Part shown: piece by piece, positions 11,148-22,026 of the stretch
Numbering within the stretch: the stretch's first letter is position 1
Layout of the letters: each line of letters starts with the position of its first letter
From: Sorex araneus
Lineage: Eukaryota > Chordata > Mammalia > Eulipotyphla > Soricidae
Assembly: GCF_027595985.1 (NCBI RefSeq)
Contig: NC_073306.1
Location: 100,289,426 to 100,353,425, forward strand
Length of the DNA: 64,000 nucleotides
Direction: 5' to 3'
Notes under the pieces: model-generated
Databases searched by the model: none
Told to the model about the DNA's origin: nothing
Seen by the model: only the letters and a program-made list of their open reading frames with translations
Program-made: the position numbers and the translations under genes

Positions 11148-11298
11148 GATTTGTAAGTCCAGCAATATTCAGGGTTTACTCCTGGCTCTGCACTTAGTGT
11201 TGCTCCTGTGGGGTACTTTATGGGATGCCATAAATCAAATTCAGGTCAGCCATGTGCAAGGCAAACACCCTACCTGCTATATTATAACTCTGACCTTT
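11148..11298 (-). mobile_element. Diverged SOR-A SINE
   Basis: Antisense copy with 'ggtttactcctggctctgca', 'aggtcagccatgtgcaaggc' and an eroded head 'ctatattataactctgacc'. It lies 12 bp from the preceding SINE in the same orientation. Confidence 0.75.
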
Positions 11299-11935
11299 CT
11301 ACAAACAAAAATACACACATTTGCAAATTATTTCTGGGGCTTAAGAACTCCTTCAATTCCTTCTACTATCAAAGTTAGAAAAGTGTGCTTTCAAGAAGCA
11401 GTCCAATAAACTATTTTTTAAAGATGTTTAGTGAAACCATCGTTTTTCTTCCTGCTTCAGCAGCAAAATCAGAGTGATGCAAGTTAGATTTAAATCAGCA
11501 AATGGATTTACTTCCAAAAAAAGATAATTGAAGAACAACCCACAAGCTGAACACACATGGCAAGTTCTACTGCAGAAGATTTCTTGTTCCTAAAATTGAA
11601 ATGTCCCACTCCTACTGCACATAAGATAATATTATTATTAGCAGGCAGAAAATTCATCGTGACATGGATTTCAACAAATATTTATTTGGTATTTCTGGAA
11701 AGTGGGATGATTCTGTGGAAAAGTAAGAGCTATGTATATAAATTTTAAAGGATTTCAGAATCCTTTGGGTAAGCAGGATATGAAGCTGAGTGTGGGAAGC
11801 AAGATGGACTTTTTTTATTCAAACTGCCTGAGAAACTAATTTCAGTCTCTTCAAGAGCACTATCCTATGTGGGAAGGACAGAGTATTCCTTTCTGAAGAA
11901 GAAAATAACTAGAATCAGTAACATCCTCAACCTAT
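11299..11935. other. Unassigned sequence
   Basis: AT-rich, no family recognised. Confidence 0.4.
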
Positions 11936-11950
11936 AGTGTGATCATGTAG

Positions 11951-12197
11951 CACTGTAGCAGTCGTAGCACTGTTGTCCTGTTGTTCATCTATTTGCTCAA
12001 GCGGGCACCAGTAACATCTCCATTGTGAGACTTGTTGTTACTGTTTTTGGCATATCAAATATGCTATTGGCAGCTCTGCTGTGCGGGCAGGATACTCTCA
12101 GTAGCTTGCCAGGCTCTCCAAGAGGAACGGAGGAATTGAACCTGGGTCGCCCACGTGCAAGGCAAACACCCTACTTGCTGTTCTATCACTCCAGTCC
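11951..12197 (-). mobile_element. SOR-R SINE
   Basis: A full antisense copy from the 'gtagcactgt' tail repeats to the head complement 'ctatcactccagtcc'. It is bounded by a perfect 15-bp TSD, 'agtgtgatcatgtag', at 11936-11950 and 12198-12212. Confidence 0.94.
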
Positions 12198-12212
12198 AGT
12201 GTGATCATGTAG

Positions 12213-12960
12213 TAATTATAAATTCCACTGACATCCTTTCTTATAAGTCCCAGATTATATTCTGGAATCCTCTAGTTTTAACAAATGTTATGTCAAGCAC
12301 ACAAACTATATGCAAATAAAGTGATTCACAAATATTATGTAACACAGTGCCCATCAGTTTTTATTCACCTCTTAATTGAAATTTTAACTTTATTACTAAG
12401 ATTACTGTCAACATGGAAAGACAAGTAAAAATAGGACAAACTTAAGTGAGGCATCAGTCAGAAAAGAAAAAAATATGCATTTTTATCATGGCGACCTTGG
12501 AAAGAGGCCAATTCCTAATTGAGGAAAAAGTTTTATATGTATGTTAAACAGAAATTTAGCAAGTCAAGCATGACTTTTTGCTCTAGATATTAGCAACATT
12601 TTGAATAATTTATCATTATCCACAAACAAATTATAACAATCATTATAAATCCTGCTTTTGGATTTTAGGGGTTATGAATCAAGAAGGATCTTGAAAAATG
12701 ATTTTGGAATGATGTGGTAAGATTGCTAGCTTTGCATAAATTTATTATATTGTTATAAGCTACAGAGAATTAAAATAATCTTGACCCATCTAGTTTTAAT
12801 TCACCTCATGTTACTGACCAAAGTACCCCTGAATTCAGCTGTCTTTCTACTCATCTCTGGTCCAGCCAAAAGGACAGTACATAAAAGTAATACGTTAAAT
12901 AAAATAATTTACATAGAAATAAAATTGTAAATTTAATTTAGAATTTAATTTTAAATTTAA
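12213..12960. other. Unassigned AT-rich sequence
   Basis: No repeat or exon recognised. Confidence 0.4.
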
Positions 12961-12972
12961 AAATAGAATTTA

Positions 12973-13173
12973 AGGGGTTGAAACAATAACACAGCAGGTA
13001 GGGCGTTTGCCTTGCGCGCAGCCTACCCGGGTTTGATTCCCAGCATCCCATATGGTCCCCCGAGCACCACCAGGAGTAATTCCTGAGTGCATGAGCCAGG
13101 AGTAACCCCTGTGCATCGCCGGGTGTGACCCAAAAACAAAAAACGAACAAAAAATATAAATAAAAAATAAAAT
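12973..13173 (+). mobile_element. SOR-A SINE
   Basis: A near-consensus copy with head 'ggttgaaacaataacacagc', B box 'gggtttgattcc', body and a mixed A/AAAT tail. The perfect TSD 'aaatagaattta' lies at 12961-12972 and 13174-13185. Confidence 0.92.
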
Positions 13174-13185
13174 AAATAGAATTTA

Positions 13186-13598
13186 AATTTAATTTAACTC
13201 TAAATTTAATTCTAGATTTTCTGATTATATAAAGGTTAGGCAAAAATATAGTTTAAAAGTTTCTGAAATGTATTACTTATTCTTAAAAATAGAAACACAG
13301 TGAATGGAATTAAATGTTGTATGGGTTTTGGATCATCCTATAATTTTTCAGGAGTTAGTTCTGAAAATAGACTGGTATACAATGAGGACCATTGGACTAA
13401 TGCTGAACTGATATTAAAACTGTATCTAAAACTATATCCCTAGATTTAGCTTTAAAAACTGTAGGAAACAGTGATATCATTTGTTAATTTGTCTAAAGGA
13501 TTCAGTTATATTTAAGATTAGAGGTTCTGTTTAGTGACATTTAATTTAGGAAATCTGCCTATCTTCTATGTATCTGTCTTTGGTACCTACTACAGTAA
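13186..13598. other. Unassigned AT-rich sequence
   Basis: Nothing recognised. Confidence 0.4.
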
Positions 13599-13614
13599 GC
13601 TGATAGAAGTTTTT

Positions 13615-13781
13615 TTTTGGGGGGGGTCACACCCGGGGATGCACAGGGGTCACTCCTGGTTCATGCACTCAGGCATTACTCCTGGTGGTGCTCGGGGGAC
13701 CATATGGGATGCTGGGATTCGAACCCGGGTTAGCCGCGTGCAAGGCAAATGTCCTACCCGCTGTGCTATTGCTCCAGCCCT
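13615..13781 (-). mobile_element. SOR-A SINE
   Basis: A young-looking antisense copy with a T-run, 'ggggtcacacccggggatgc', an intact B-box complement ('attcgaacccggg') and head 'ctattgctccagccc'. The perfect 15-bp TSD 'gctgatagaagtttt' lies at 13599-13614 (within a T-run) and 13782-13796. Confidence 0.93.
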
Positions 13782-13796
13782 GCTGATAGAAGTTTT

Positions 13797-14423
13797 ACTG
13801 CCATTTTCCTCCTCACCCTTAATACTTTGAATTTTATATATTTATTCTTATTCTAATCTGAATTCCCGACTAGATCTTAGCCTGTTTTTGTTAGAGGCGT
13901 CTGTGAAGTTTGAAAAAGAACCATCTGTAGTATGTTTGTCTGGCATAAAGGTCCATTTGGAAAGTTTTCTTGGTATTTAAAACTGAACTTTCAAGTGCTA
14001 CCCTTTGACTGCGACGCAAGAAATCTAACAGAAGAAATCACTGCCATTGTCCCTATAGTTGGCTGTTGTTTCTCTGGAACTTCATGGTTTTCACATAGCC
14101 TGTCTGAATATCATCCAGACTGATTGGTTTTATTTCACGTTGGTAGAACTACAACGACATTTCTGAAGAAATGAAAGTATTCAGTTTTCTACTAGAGTTT
14201 TCTGTAAGACTGCATACTTGTAGAAATTTGCCAGCCAGTATGCTGGCTATGCTGGATATGCCAAAAGTTCAGATGTGCCTTTATTTTCTGTTTTCATGAT
14301 AATCAATTAATCCATAAATATCAATGATTCCCTAATTACAAGGATAACCAGGTGTCACAATGGCTTTCTTTAAAAAATGAAAAAAGGTAAAACCCAATTA
14401 TATACTGCAGAAAAAACCTCACT
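13797..14423. other. Unassigned sequence
   Basis: No family recognised. Confidence 0.4.
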
Positions 14424-14612
14424 AAAGGCCAAAGAGATAGTATTTTGGGTAAGGTACATGCCTACATGCAATAGACCCAGGTTCAATCTCTGGATCCACA
14501 TATGGCCCCCCAAGGCCACCAGGAATGATCCTTGAACACAGCCAAGAATAGTTCTGAGCATAGCCCAGTGTGCCTCCCCACCTCCATCCCCAATACAAAC
14601 AAAACAAAACTC
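14424..14612 (+). mobile_element. Diverged SOR-A SINE
   Basis: The head 'ccaaagagatagtattttgg', core 'acccaggttcaatctctgg', body 'aaggccaccaggaatgatcc' and an (AAAC)-rich tail are recognisable. Confidence 0.75.
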
Positions 14613-14670
14613 ACTTGAGCTTTAAATTATCAGAATTTCCCCCAAAGGATATACGAATAGCTGGCAGGTA

Positions 14671-15300
14671 TCACTATCACTATCACTATCATCCTGTTGA
14701 TTCTCGATTTGCTCAAGCGGGCCCAGTAACGTCTCTGTTCGTCCTAGCCCTGAGATTTTAGCAGCCTCTCTTTACTCGTCCTTCCAAATGGTGCCACATT
14801 AGAGGCTCTTTCAGGATAAGGAGAATGAGACCCATCATTGTTACTATATTTGGCATATGAATACGCCACAGAGAGAGCTTGCTAGGCTCTCCCGTGTGGA
14901 CAGGAAAACTCTCGGTAGCTTGTCAGGTTCTCTGCGAGAGAGAGCTAGGCTATAAGATGTCATGGCCACGTGCTTCCCGGAGCTTGGTTTTATAGTCTCC
15001 AAAATGTTGGCCATTGGTGGGATTACACAGCGCCGGGGCAGTTTCTGGGTGCGACTGCCTAGCTACTGGAAAATAGGGAATCTGGGTGGAAGAGGCCCAG
15101 TCCTGATCCAAGCAGCCTTGGAGATCTCAGTCCTGGGTCTCTCACACCTGGGTTCCTCTGCCGGTTCCTTCATGTGTGAGGCTCGTCCGAACGTGTGGAG
15201 AGGGATTTGAGCATGGTTGTGGCTGGGTTCTATAGGTCTTCGGCTGCAGGGGCTCTGCTTGGGGCGGGGAGGGAAATTCAACCCACCCCCTCCAAGGGGC
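14671..15300 (-). mobile_element. Composite RTE-tailed non-autonomous element, longest copy
   Basis: Read on the minus strand it ends in a (GATAGT)n tail (plus-strand 14671-14696). Before that come the ~60-base RTE-like 3' block (14697-14750) and a unique block carrying 'agcctctctttactcgtcct'. Next come the doubled 'agcttg' modules seen in SOR-R bodies and a 'tataagatgtcatgg' segment. Upstream in the sense of the element (plus 14960-15300) lies GC-rich sequence of unknown origin whose membership is not proven. Other copies lie at 33559-33878 (antisense) and 50600-50877 (sense); both are shorter at the 5' end, as expected for LINE-type insertion. No tRNA head is visible. Confidence 0.65.
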
Positions 15301-15949
15301 CTCTTGAAGACAGCCAGGCACGGGGGCAGGAGACTCTGCCAGAAGACAGAGTAACAGGCTGTATTTAAAACACCAGACCTGACAGTGCTCCAAAATTCTT
15401 CTGTTTCCTCTAGGTTTCAGGAGTGCCTTCATGCCAGAGTGTATATGAATATTAAACTTTGTCTAGAAAGGCATACACATTCTTTGCCCAATGAGGAATA
15501 GCTACCAGTGGCACACTGTACCCAATATGAAAAGTAGAATAGGAGAATAGCTGATACTTTCCTAAAATATCAGCTCTGGCACAATCATATCCCAGAAACC
15601 ACCAAATTATTGTTTTTTTTTTAAAAAGCAATATATACACACACAGAAGAGAGCAACACAGAATTTTCTGGAGCTTTTATACTCCAGAAAATTTTCACTT
15701 TTATATGTGCCACCTAGAGTAGCACATATTTGTTTGGTTTTAACATACTTGTTTGTATTCTCTTATATATGGCCTTAAATGGCTCCAGAATGAAATACAA
15801 CAACATACAACAACCTTCAAACACTTACCTCTTATTTTGGTGGTAAGGTGCTTGGTGGTGGGATTGGTGTTTGAATATTAGCTGCACTGAACTATTGTGA
15901 ACTACTTTATAAAAATAAAATATTAAAAAATTGCAAAAAATACTAGAAC
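15301..15949. other. Unassigned sequence
   Basis: A GC-richer start grades into AT-rich DNA. There is a short inverted repeat near 15667-15690 ('ttttctggag' and 'ctccagaaaa'). Nothing else is recognised. Confidence 0.4.
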
Positions 15950-16118
15950 AGGATGGAGAGATAGTACAGCAGATAAAGTGTGTGCCTTGCATGTAGCTAA
16001 CAGAGATTTGAAAACAAGTACCCCAAATGTTCCCCAAAGCCTCACCAGGAACAATCACAGAGCCAGAAGTAAGCCCTAAGCACCACTGCATGTAGAAAAA
16101 AAAATTAAAATAAAAGAA
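15950..16118 (+). mobile_element. Diverged SOR-A SINE
   Basis: The head 'ggatggagagatagtacagc', 'gtgccttgcatgtagc', the body 'cctcaccaggaacaatcaca' and an A-rich tail. The B box is eroded. Confidence 0.75.
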
Positions 16119-16204
16119 CAAATGGAAATAATCTGTATGGATACAGACATATTGAAAAAGAAAATTGGCATTTTAACATAAGGCAAATTTTTAAAATAAT
16201 TATG

Positions 16205-16600
16205 AAACAGGCTTATTTGGCCTCACTGCTGGGGGAAAAGGCAGCTCAGATAGAGAAGGGATCACCAAATAAAGGGTGGTAGGAGGGCCCATTAGGGATG
16301 GTAGATGCGGGCTGAAAGTAGACTATAGACCGAACATGATGGCCACTTAAAACCTCTATTGCAAACCACAGCACCCAAAGGGAGAGAGAGAGCAAAAGGG
16401 AATGCCCTGCCACAGAGGTGAGTGTGTGTGTGGCGGGGGGGGGGGGTCGGGGGGACGGGAGAGGAGGGTGGTAGGGAGGCTGGGACTATTGGTGGTAGAA
16501 AATGGACACTGGTGGAGGGATGTGCACTCCACCATTGTATGACTGAAACACAAGCATGTAAGTTTGTAAGTCTATAACTGTACCTCATGGTGGGCTTATT
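16205..16600 (+). mobile_element. L1 3' UTR fragment
   Basis: The shrew L1 3' end runs from 'gggggaaaaggcagctcaga' through 'attgcaaaccacagcaccca', a G-rich tract at 16433-16470 and 'tgtatgactgaaacacaagc' to 'gtacctcatggtg'. A poly-A tail is not evident. Confidence 0.8.
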
Positions 16601-16843
16601 GACATATAGGCGGTCTCATTCTATATAGCCCCTAATACCCTTCCAATTTCACTACCATACAGTTTACTAATAATTTAGTTACTTTAAGTTGCACTATTAC
16701 TACCATTATGTCACAATGTACACAATGTAAAAGAGATAGTCTAATTATATTTCCTATGTTAATCAATATTACACAGTATATTAATACCTCTGAATTTTTG
16801 TTAGTTCAATTGACATCTTACCCTTAAGTATAAGTAAATTTGG

Positions 16844-17017
16844 GGGGCTGGAGTGATAGCACAACAGGTAGGGCGTTTGCCTTGCACGCGGCCGACCCAG
16901 GTTTGATTCCCAGCATTCCATATGGTCCCCTGAGCACCGCCAAGGGTAATTCCTGAGTGCAGAGCCAGAAGTAACCCCTGTGCATCGCCAGTTGTGACCC
17001 AAAAAAAGCAAAAAAAA
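16844..17017 (+). mobile_element. SOR-A SINE
   Basis: A near-consensus copy with intact A box ('tagcacaacagg') and B box ('ggtttgattcc') and a tail of A-runs split by 'gc'. The perfect 18-bp TSD 'aagtataagtaaatttgg' lies at 16826-16843 and 17018-17035. Confidence 0.95.
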
Positions 17018-17067
17018 AAGTATAAGTAAATTTGGACATTCATATTTTTATTTATTATTAATTATTT

Positions 17068-17156
17068 AGCTTGCCGGGCTCTCTGAGAGAGATGGAGGAA
17101 TCGAACCCGGGTTGGCCACGTGCAACGCAAACACCTACCTGCTATGCTGTTGCTCC
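17068..17156 (-). mobile_element. SOR-R SINE head fragment
   Basis: Only the head half of an antisense SOR-R copy is present: 'agcttgccgggctctctgag', the B-box complement 'aatcgaacccggg' and the head. The RTE-like tail half is missing. Confidence 0.75.
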
Positions 17157-17210
17157 AAAAGCTTTACAAATAATCAAAATTGAAACTTTCTCTTAGCTAG
17201 TCCCACCTTA

Positions 17211-17453
17211 GGACTGGAGTGATAGAACAGGGTATAGGGCATTTGACTTGCATGTAGCCAACCCTAGTTTGATTCCTCTGTCCCTCTCAGAGAGCCCGGC
17301 AAGCTACCGAGAGTCTCTTGCCCGAACAGCAGAACCTGGCAAGCTACCCGTGGTGTATTCGATATGCCATAAACAGTAACAAGTCTCACAATGAAGAAGT
17401 TACTGGTGCCCACTCAAGCAGAATGGATGAACAACGGGACAACAGTGCTACAT
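17211..17453 (+). mobile_element. SOR-R SINE
   Basis: A full copy from 'ggactggagtgatagaacag' through the doubled modules to 'gggacaacagtgctac'. It has point changes throughout; no clear TSD was found. Confidence 0.88.
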
Positions 17454-17514
17454 CCCTACAGTGAAAAGGTTTTATTCTCCCATTTTGCATGGTCTGACAT
17501 ATAGCTGCTGCTGA

Positions 17515-18540
17515 GATGTAAGCAGGGTCCCAATGAGGGACTGGATGGACCCAAGGCAAGTGGTGGGCTATGTGCTATCCTGGCATCAAAATGGGCCTGG
17601 CCAAAGTGCCATATAAATTTAACTATAAATTAAAAGGTTGGTCATAGACAATGCTATTATGATCCAAAAAGCAATAACTAGATTTGGACCTTGCTTGGGT
17701 TAGGAAAGATTAATGTGGCTTGAGCACTGTAGTCTGAGTCTATGGCAAGATGTTCCCAGGAGCGCCGCCCTACAAGTCTCAATGTATCTCTTACTGTGTC
17801 CATACAAAAATGATTAATATTAAGAAGTAGAATTAAGATGTTAATTCAGATGTTAATTAAATCACTGGACTAAGGAGAAGAGTCACACCCTAGGTGGTAT
17901 TTCTGCCCTTGAGCCCTATGGGCAGTCAGGAGGGATTTTCTTTTTTTGGGGGGGGTCACACCCAGCGATGCGCAGGGGTTACTCCTGGCTCTGCACTCAG
18001 GAACTACCCCTGGGGGTGCTCAGGGGACCATACGGGATGCTGGGAATTGAACCCGGGTCGGCCGCATGCAAGGCAAACGCCCTATCCACTGTGCTATCAC
18101 TCCAGCCCAGGAGGTATTTTCTTAAGTTGATTTTGCTACAGGTTGGCCTGGAGTTCTGGGGATGGAGAAACTAGAGAGTTGGAGAGATGACAGAGAGAGA
18201 GCAGGGCAGCAAGATGGAACGCGGAGACACTAGCAAGGGGGGACGGAGGGAGAAGGACATAGAAGAAGAATACAGGTGCAGGCATGTGGAGATAAAGAGC
18301 CCAGGCTGTGAGAGGGAGCAAGGAGAGATGAGCGGGAGAGATGAGGAGACGGGAATGAGGGGCAGTGTGAGACTAGAATGGGGGGCTCAGAGAGACTGGA
18401 ACAGAAACGTGGGAGAATGGAATAAATGGCATCTGATCAACCAACCGGCTTGGCCCCCATTTCCTCCTTCATCTGCCCCATGACATGGGCCGCCCTGGTG
18501 GGGGAGCAGCCCGTGACCACTGAACCTAGGTGGAGAGAGG
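17515..18540 (+). mobile_element. Solo LTR, copy 2 (variant subfamily, SINE-interrupted)
   Basis: It shares the 'agcagggtccca', 'gatgggcctggcc', 'aaatgattaatatta' and 'agaagagtcacaccc' landmarks with copies 1 and 3. Its 3' third differs: 'aatggaataaatggcatctg' carries the polyadenylation signal, and the end is GC-rich ('gggccgccctggtggggg'). The 5' part present in copy 3 is absent. A SOR-A SINE (17942-18107) splits it. The different 3' end points to a separate subfamily, so copies 2 and 3 are unlikely to be the two LTRs of one provirus. Confidence 0.6.
17942..18107 (-). mobile_element. SOR-A SINE nested in LTR copy 2
   Basis: A near-consensus antisense copy. The flanking TSD is 15 bp with one mismatch, 'caggagggattttct' at 17927-17941 and 'caggaggtattttct' at 18108-18122, so the SINE is younger than the LTR. 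Confidence 0.94.
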
Positions 18541-18639
18541 GAGAGCAGCCAGGGACCCCCCAGCTTCCTGGAGATTAAACAAATGACTTAGATGCTGACC
18601 ATTCCAGCTCCTCTAACTCTGCTTCCTTCTTCTACCTCC

Positions 18640-19068
18640 AACAACAAAATGGATTTCTGGACTTTTGGATGTAAGCTATTATCACAGGTGTGAGGTGATG
18701 TATCCTATTGTCATTTTGATTTGCCTTACCATCTGTGGTGTTGAATGCTTACTCTGTATGTTTCTTTTTTGATAATGTATCTCTCTAAAGTTCTATTTTT
18801 TTTTTGACTGGGGCTGTTTTATTTTTCTTTTGGGGCTCAGGACAGTTTTATATATCTTGGATTAACCTTTTATAAAATGTATGGTGTCCAAAATTTGGTT
18901 TGGTTTCATATTCTGGCTCTTGAACTTAGTGCTGCAATGAACATAGGTGTGTATATATCTTTTTGAAACAATGTTTTTGAGTTTTGAAAGTAGATGCCAA
19001 TAAGTGAGATCACTGGTCATCTGGTGTAGGATAACATAGCCTCGGGTAGTTTAGGTTTATTGGGAACT
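18640..19068 (-). mobile_element. Antisense L1 ORF2 fragments
   Basis: Two antisense L1 pieces. One (about 18665-18880) contains 'aggtgtgaggtgatgt' and 'ttttgatttgcc'. The other (about 18895-19068) contains 'agtgctgcaatgaacatag' and 'gtttattgggaacttt'. Their order is the reverse of that in a single antisense L1, so rearrangement or two insertions are implied. The adjacent LTR appears to sit in or beside this L1. Confidence 0.6.
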
Positions 19069-19074
19069 TTCCTC

Positions 19075-20045
19075 TGTGCTTATTTGTAACTTCCTTCTTT
19101 GTGTTCTGTTGACTTGTAAATATTGTTTTTCTCTTCTCCTTGAGTCCTTTACACAGTTTATTCAGAGCCATGTTCTTTTGTATGGACATAGGAAGACAGT
19201 AGCAAATGCTATGCTTTGGTAACTTGGGAGTCATTTGACTCTACATGATATTTTCCTCCTGGGCATCTGTTCTCTGGACCTAAGCCTCAGCTGCCCTTAC
19301 TTCCTAGCACCCCCAAAAGCAGGGTCCCGACTAGGGACGGGACGGACCCAGGGCAAGAGGTGAGTTCTGTGCTACCCTGGCATCAAGATGGGCCTGGCCA
19401 AAGTGCCTAATGCTTAACTATAAGTTAAGACCTTGGTCATGGACAAATGCTGTCATAATCCAAATAGTGATAACTAGATTCGGACCCTGCTAGGGTTAGG
19501 AATGATTAATCTGGCCTGAGTGCTGCAGTCTGAGTCTGTGGCAAGATGTTGCCAGGAGAGCTGCCCTACAAGTCTCAAAGTATTTCTTACTGTGTCCATA
19601 CAAAAATAACTAGTATTAAGATGTTTGGACTAAGGAAAGGAGAAAAACCTTAAGAGGTATTTTGCTTGCAGGCAGTCAGGAAGGGCTTTGGAATGCCCTC
19701 ACTCAGGAAGGGCTTTTTTATGTTGATTTTGCTACCTGAGTGTCGCCTAAAGGGCAAGGTGGAGAGAGACAAGTAGGGGGAGAGACTAGGGAAGGAAAAT
19801 TCAGAGTGAGAAGAGAATCCAGAGAGTGAAGGGAGAGAGATCCAGAGCCAGGAGAGAAGTGGAGAGAGTCAGGAGTGAATGAAATAAACGACAACTGATC
19901 AAGCAACCAGTTTGGCCTTCTTCCTTCCTTTGCCTGCCCTTGGCCAACAGCCACACACAGCAGCTCCAGAGCACCAAACTCGGGGGTGAGACAGAGCCAC
20001 CTGGAGAGCCCGTGAACACACACCCTTTGCTGTGCATAGTTTTTT
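19075..20045 (+). mobile_element. Solo LTR, copy 3 (reference copy)
   Basis: The least disturbed member of the family. In order: a T-rich 5' region ('attgtttttctcttctcctt'), the 'agcagggtcccgactagg' block, 'gatgggcctggccaaagtgc', purine-rich 'gagatccagagccaggag' units, AATAAA at 19883-19888 and a U5-like end with 'cagtttggccttcttcc'. No retroviral genes adjoin it. Exact ends are uncertain. Confidence 0.65.
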
Positions 20046-20762
20046 ATAATCTGGGAGCTATATTATTTATTTATTAGAGGAAGCGCTATACATACTACAT
20101 GAGACAAAATTCTCATCAACAGTGCTTTATGTTAAAGAAATAAATATACACATAATAATTTGGTGTGGTCGTAACTATTTGAAAGAAAATCCTGGTATAA
20201 TAAGTTTATATAACTAAAAGTTTTTGAGTTGCTTAAAAACATATCTGTTTTTAAAGACATGTGAAATGTAGTACAGAACTATTTTAATTTTTCTTCCTTA
20301 AACCTACAGAGTAATGATCAAAGGTCCTTCAGTTGTAGGGCACACTTTGATTTTTACTAATTTTGTGATCTAATTTTGAGTATAGTTATTATGTTTTGTG
20401 GTAAGTATAAACCAGGGTCCACTTAAAATATTTTATCTCTTGCATAATTTCCTTGGTAATGTGCCTTATTACTTTAAATATAAATGATACTATAGCTTAT
20501 GTGATAATAAATTTTAAAATATGTGTGATCACCAATAAAATATTCTGATTGAAAATATCCTATTTTCCAATCAGGTTCTTTTTTTAAAATATATTTTTAA
20601 CTAGAACAGCTAAGCAATAGTTTTCCAATACTGCTTTGATGTCCATTTTTTCCAATTTAATCTAAAGATTTATGATCAAGGGTTGCTCTGGAGGGGAGAT
20701 GTATGCTAAAAGCAGGTGAAGATACCCAGAGATGCTAAAACATACAGCAGAAATTATATCTG
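20046..20762. other. Unassigned AT-rich sequence
   Basis: A short stretch near 20110 ('atcaacagtgcttta') resembles antisense L1. The remainder is not recognised. Confidence 0.4.
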
Positions 20763-22007
20763 TAGCTTCTGCAAAAGAAATAAGGACTAAAATTCAAAGA
20801 CAGTCTACAGAATAGGAAAGGATATTCACTCAATACCCATCTGATAAGGGGTTGATATCAAGGATATATAAAAAGAACTGGTTGAACTGGTTGAACTCTA
20901 CAAGAAGAAAACATCCAACCCCATTAGAAAATGGGGCGCTGAAATAAACAGAAACTTTCTCAAAGAAGATATCCGAATGACCAAAAGGCGCATAAAAAAT
21001 GCTCTTCATCACTAATCATCAGGGAGATGCAGATCAAAACAACAATGAGTGATTATCTCACACCACAGAGACTGGCCCACATCCAAAAGAACAAAAGCAA
21101 CCCATGTTGGCTCAGATATGCAGAGAAAGGGAATCTCCTTCACTGCTGATAAGAAGGCTGACTCATTAAGCCCTTTTGGAAAAACAATATGGGCAATTAA
21201 AAATTAGAAATTGAGCTTCCATTTGACCCATCAATACACTTCTGGGAATATGTATCCTGGAGAGGCAAAAAAGTATAGTAGAAATGACATCTGCACTTGT
21301 ATGTTCATTGCTGCACTGTTTACAATAGCCACAATCTGGAAAAAACTCGAGTGCCCAAGAATAGATGTATCGTTAAAGAAACTTTGGTATATCTACACAA
21401 TGGAATACTATACAGCATTTAGAAAAGATGAAGTCATGAAATTTGCATATAAATAGATCAACATGGCAAGTATCATGTTAAGTGAAATAAGTCAGAAAGA
21501 GAGGGATAGACATAGAAAGATTGCACTCATCTGTGGAATATAAAGTAACAGAATAGGAGACTAATATCCAAGAATAGTAGAAATAAGGATCCGGAGTTTT
21601 CCCCATGGCTTGCAAGCTGGATTCACACGCTGGGGGAAAAGACAGCTCAGACAGAGAAGGGAAAACCAAGCAAAGAGTGTTTGGGAGATGGGTGCTGAAT
21701 GTAGTTAGATTCTATAGATCGAACACAATGGCCACTCAATGCCTCTATTGCAAACCACAACACCCAAAAGGAGAGAGAGAACAAAAGAGAATGCCCTGAC
21801 ACAAAGACGGGATGGGGTGGTGGGGATGGGGTGGGGTGGTGGGAGGGATACTGGTATCATTGATGGTGAAGAACTGGCACTGGTGGAAGGATGGGTACTT
21901 GATCATTGTATGACTGTAACATAAACATGAAAGTTTGTAAGTATGTAACTGTACCTCACGGTGATTCACTATTAAAATAATAATAATAATAAATAAAATG
22001 TAAAAAA
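20763..22007 (+). mobile_element. Young L1, 3' 1.2 kb
   Basis: The ORF2 C-terminal region (20763-21455) is followed by the shrew L1 3' UTR with a G-rich segment at 21805-21845, 'tgtatgactgtaacataaac' and a tail rich in AAT repeats. It is 5'-truncated. A second L1 3' end follows directly, and an older L1 after that. Confidence 0.85.
21211..21456 (+). pseudogene. L1 ORF2 C-terminal coding relic
   Basis: An 81-residue open stretch with the well-known L1 ORF2 C-terminal signature: M-F-I-A-A-L-F-T-I-A, a tryptophan-lysine pair, then W-Y-I-Y-T-M-E-Y-Y-T-A. It starts only because of an internal ATG. The frame ends in a stop at the expected end of ORF2. It is truncated and cannot encode an active enzyme. 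Confidence 0.85.
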
Positions 22008-22026
22008 ATGAAAGAAAGGAAAGAAA

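Noticed and set aside
11951-12197. Recurrent short repeats resembling a CRISPR array
   Set aside because: Repeat copies are dispersed, in both orientations, with TSDs. This is eukaryotic SINE organisation, not an array.
16844-16920. tRNA-like A and B boxes suggesting tRNA genes
   Set aside because: They are SINE heads. The sequence cannot fold into a complete tRNA acceptor stem, and the same head occurs dozens of times.
17515-20045. A complete provirus between LTR copies 2 and 3
   Set aside because: The intervening ~530 bp is antisense L1, and the two LTRs have different 3' ends.
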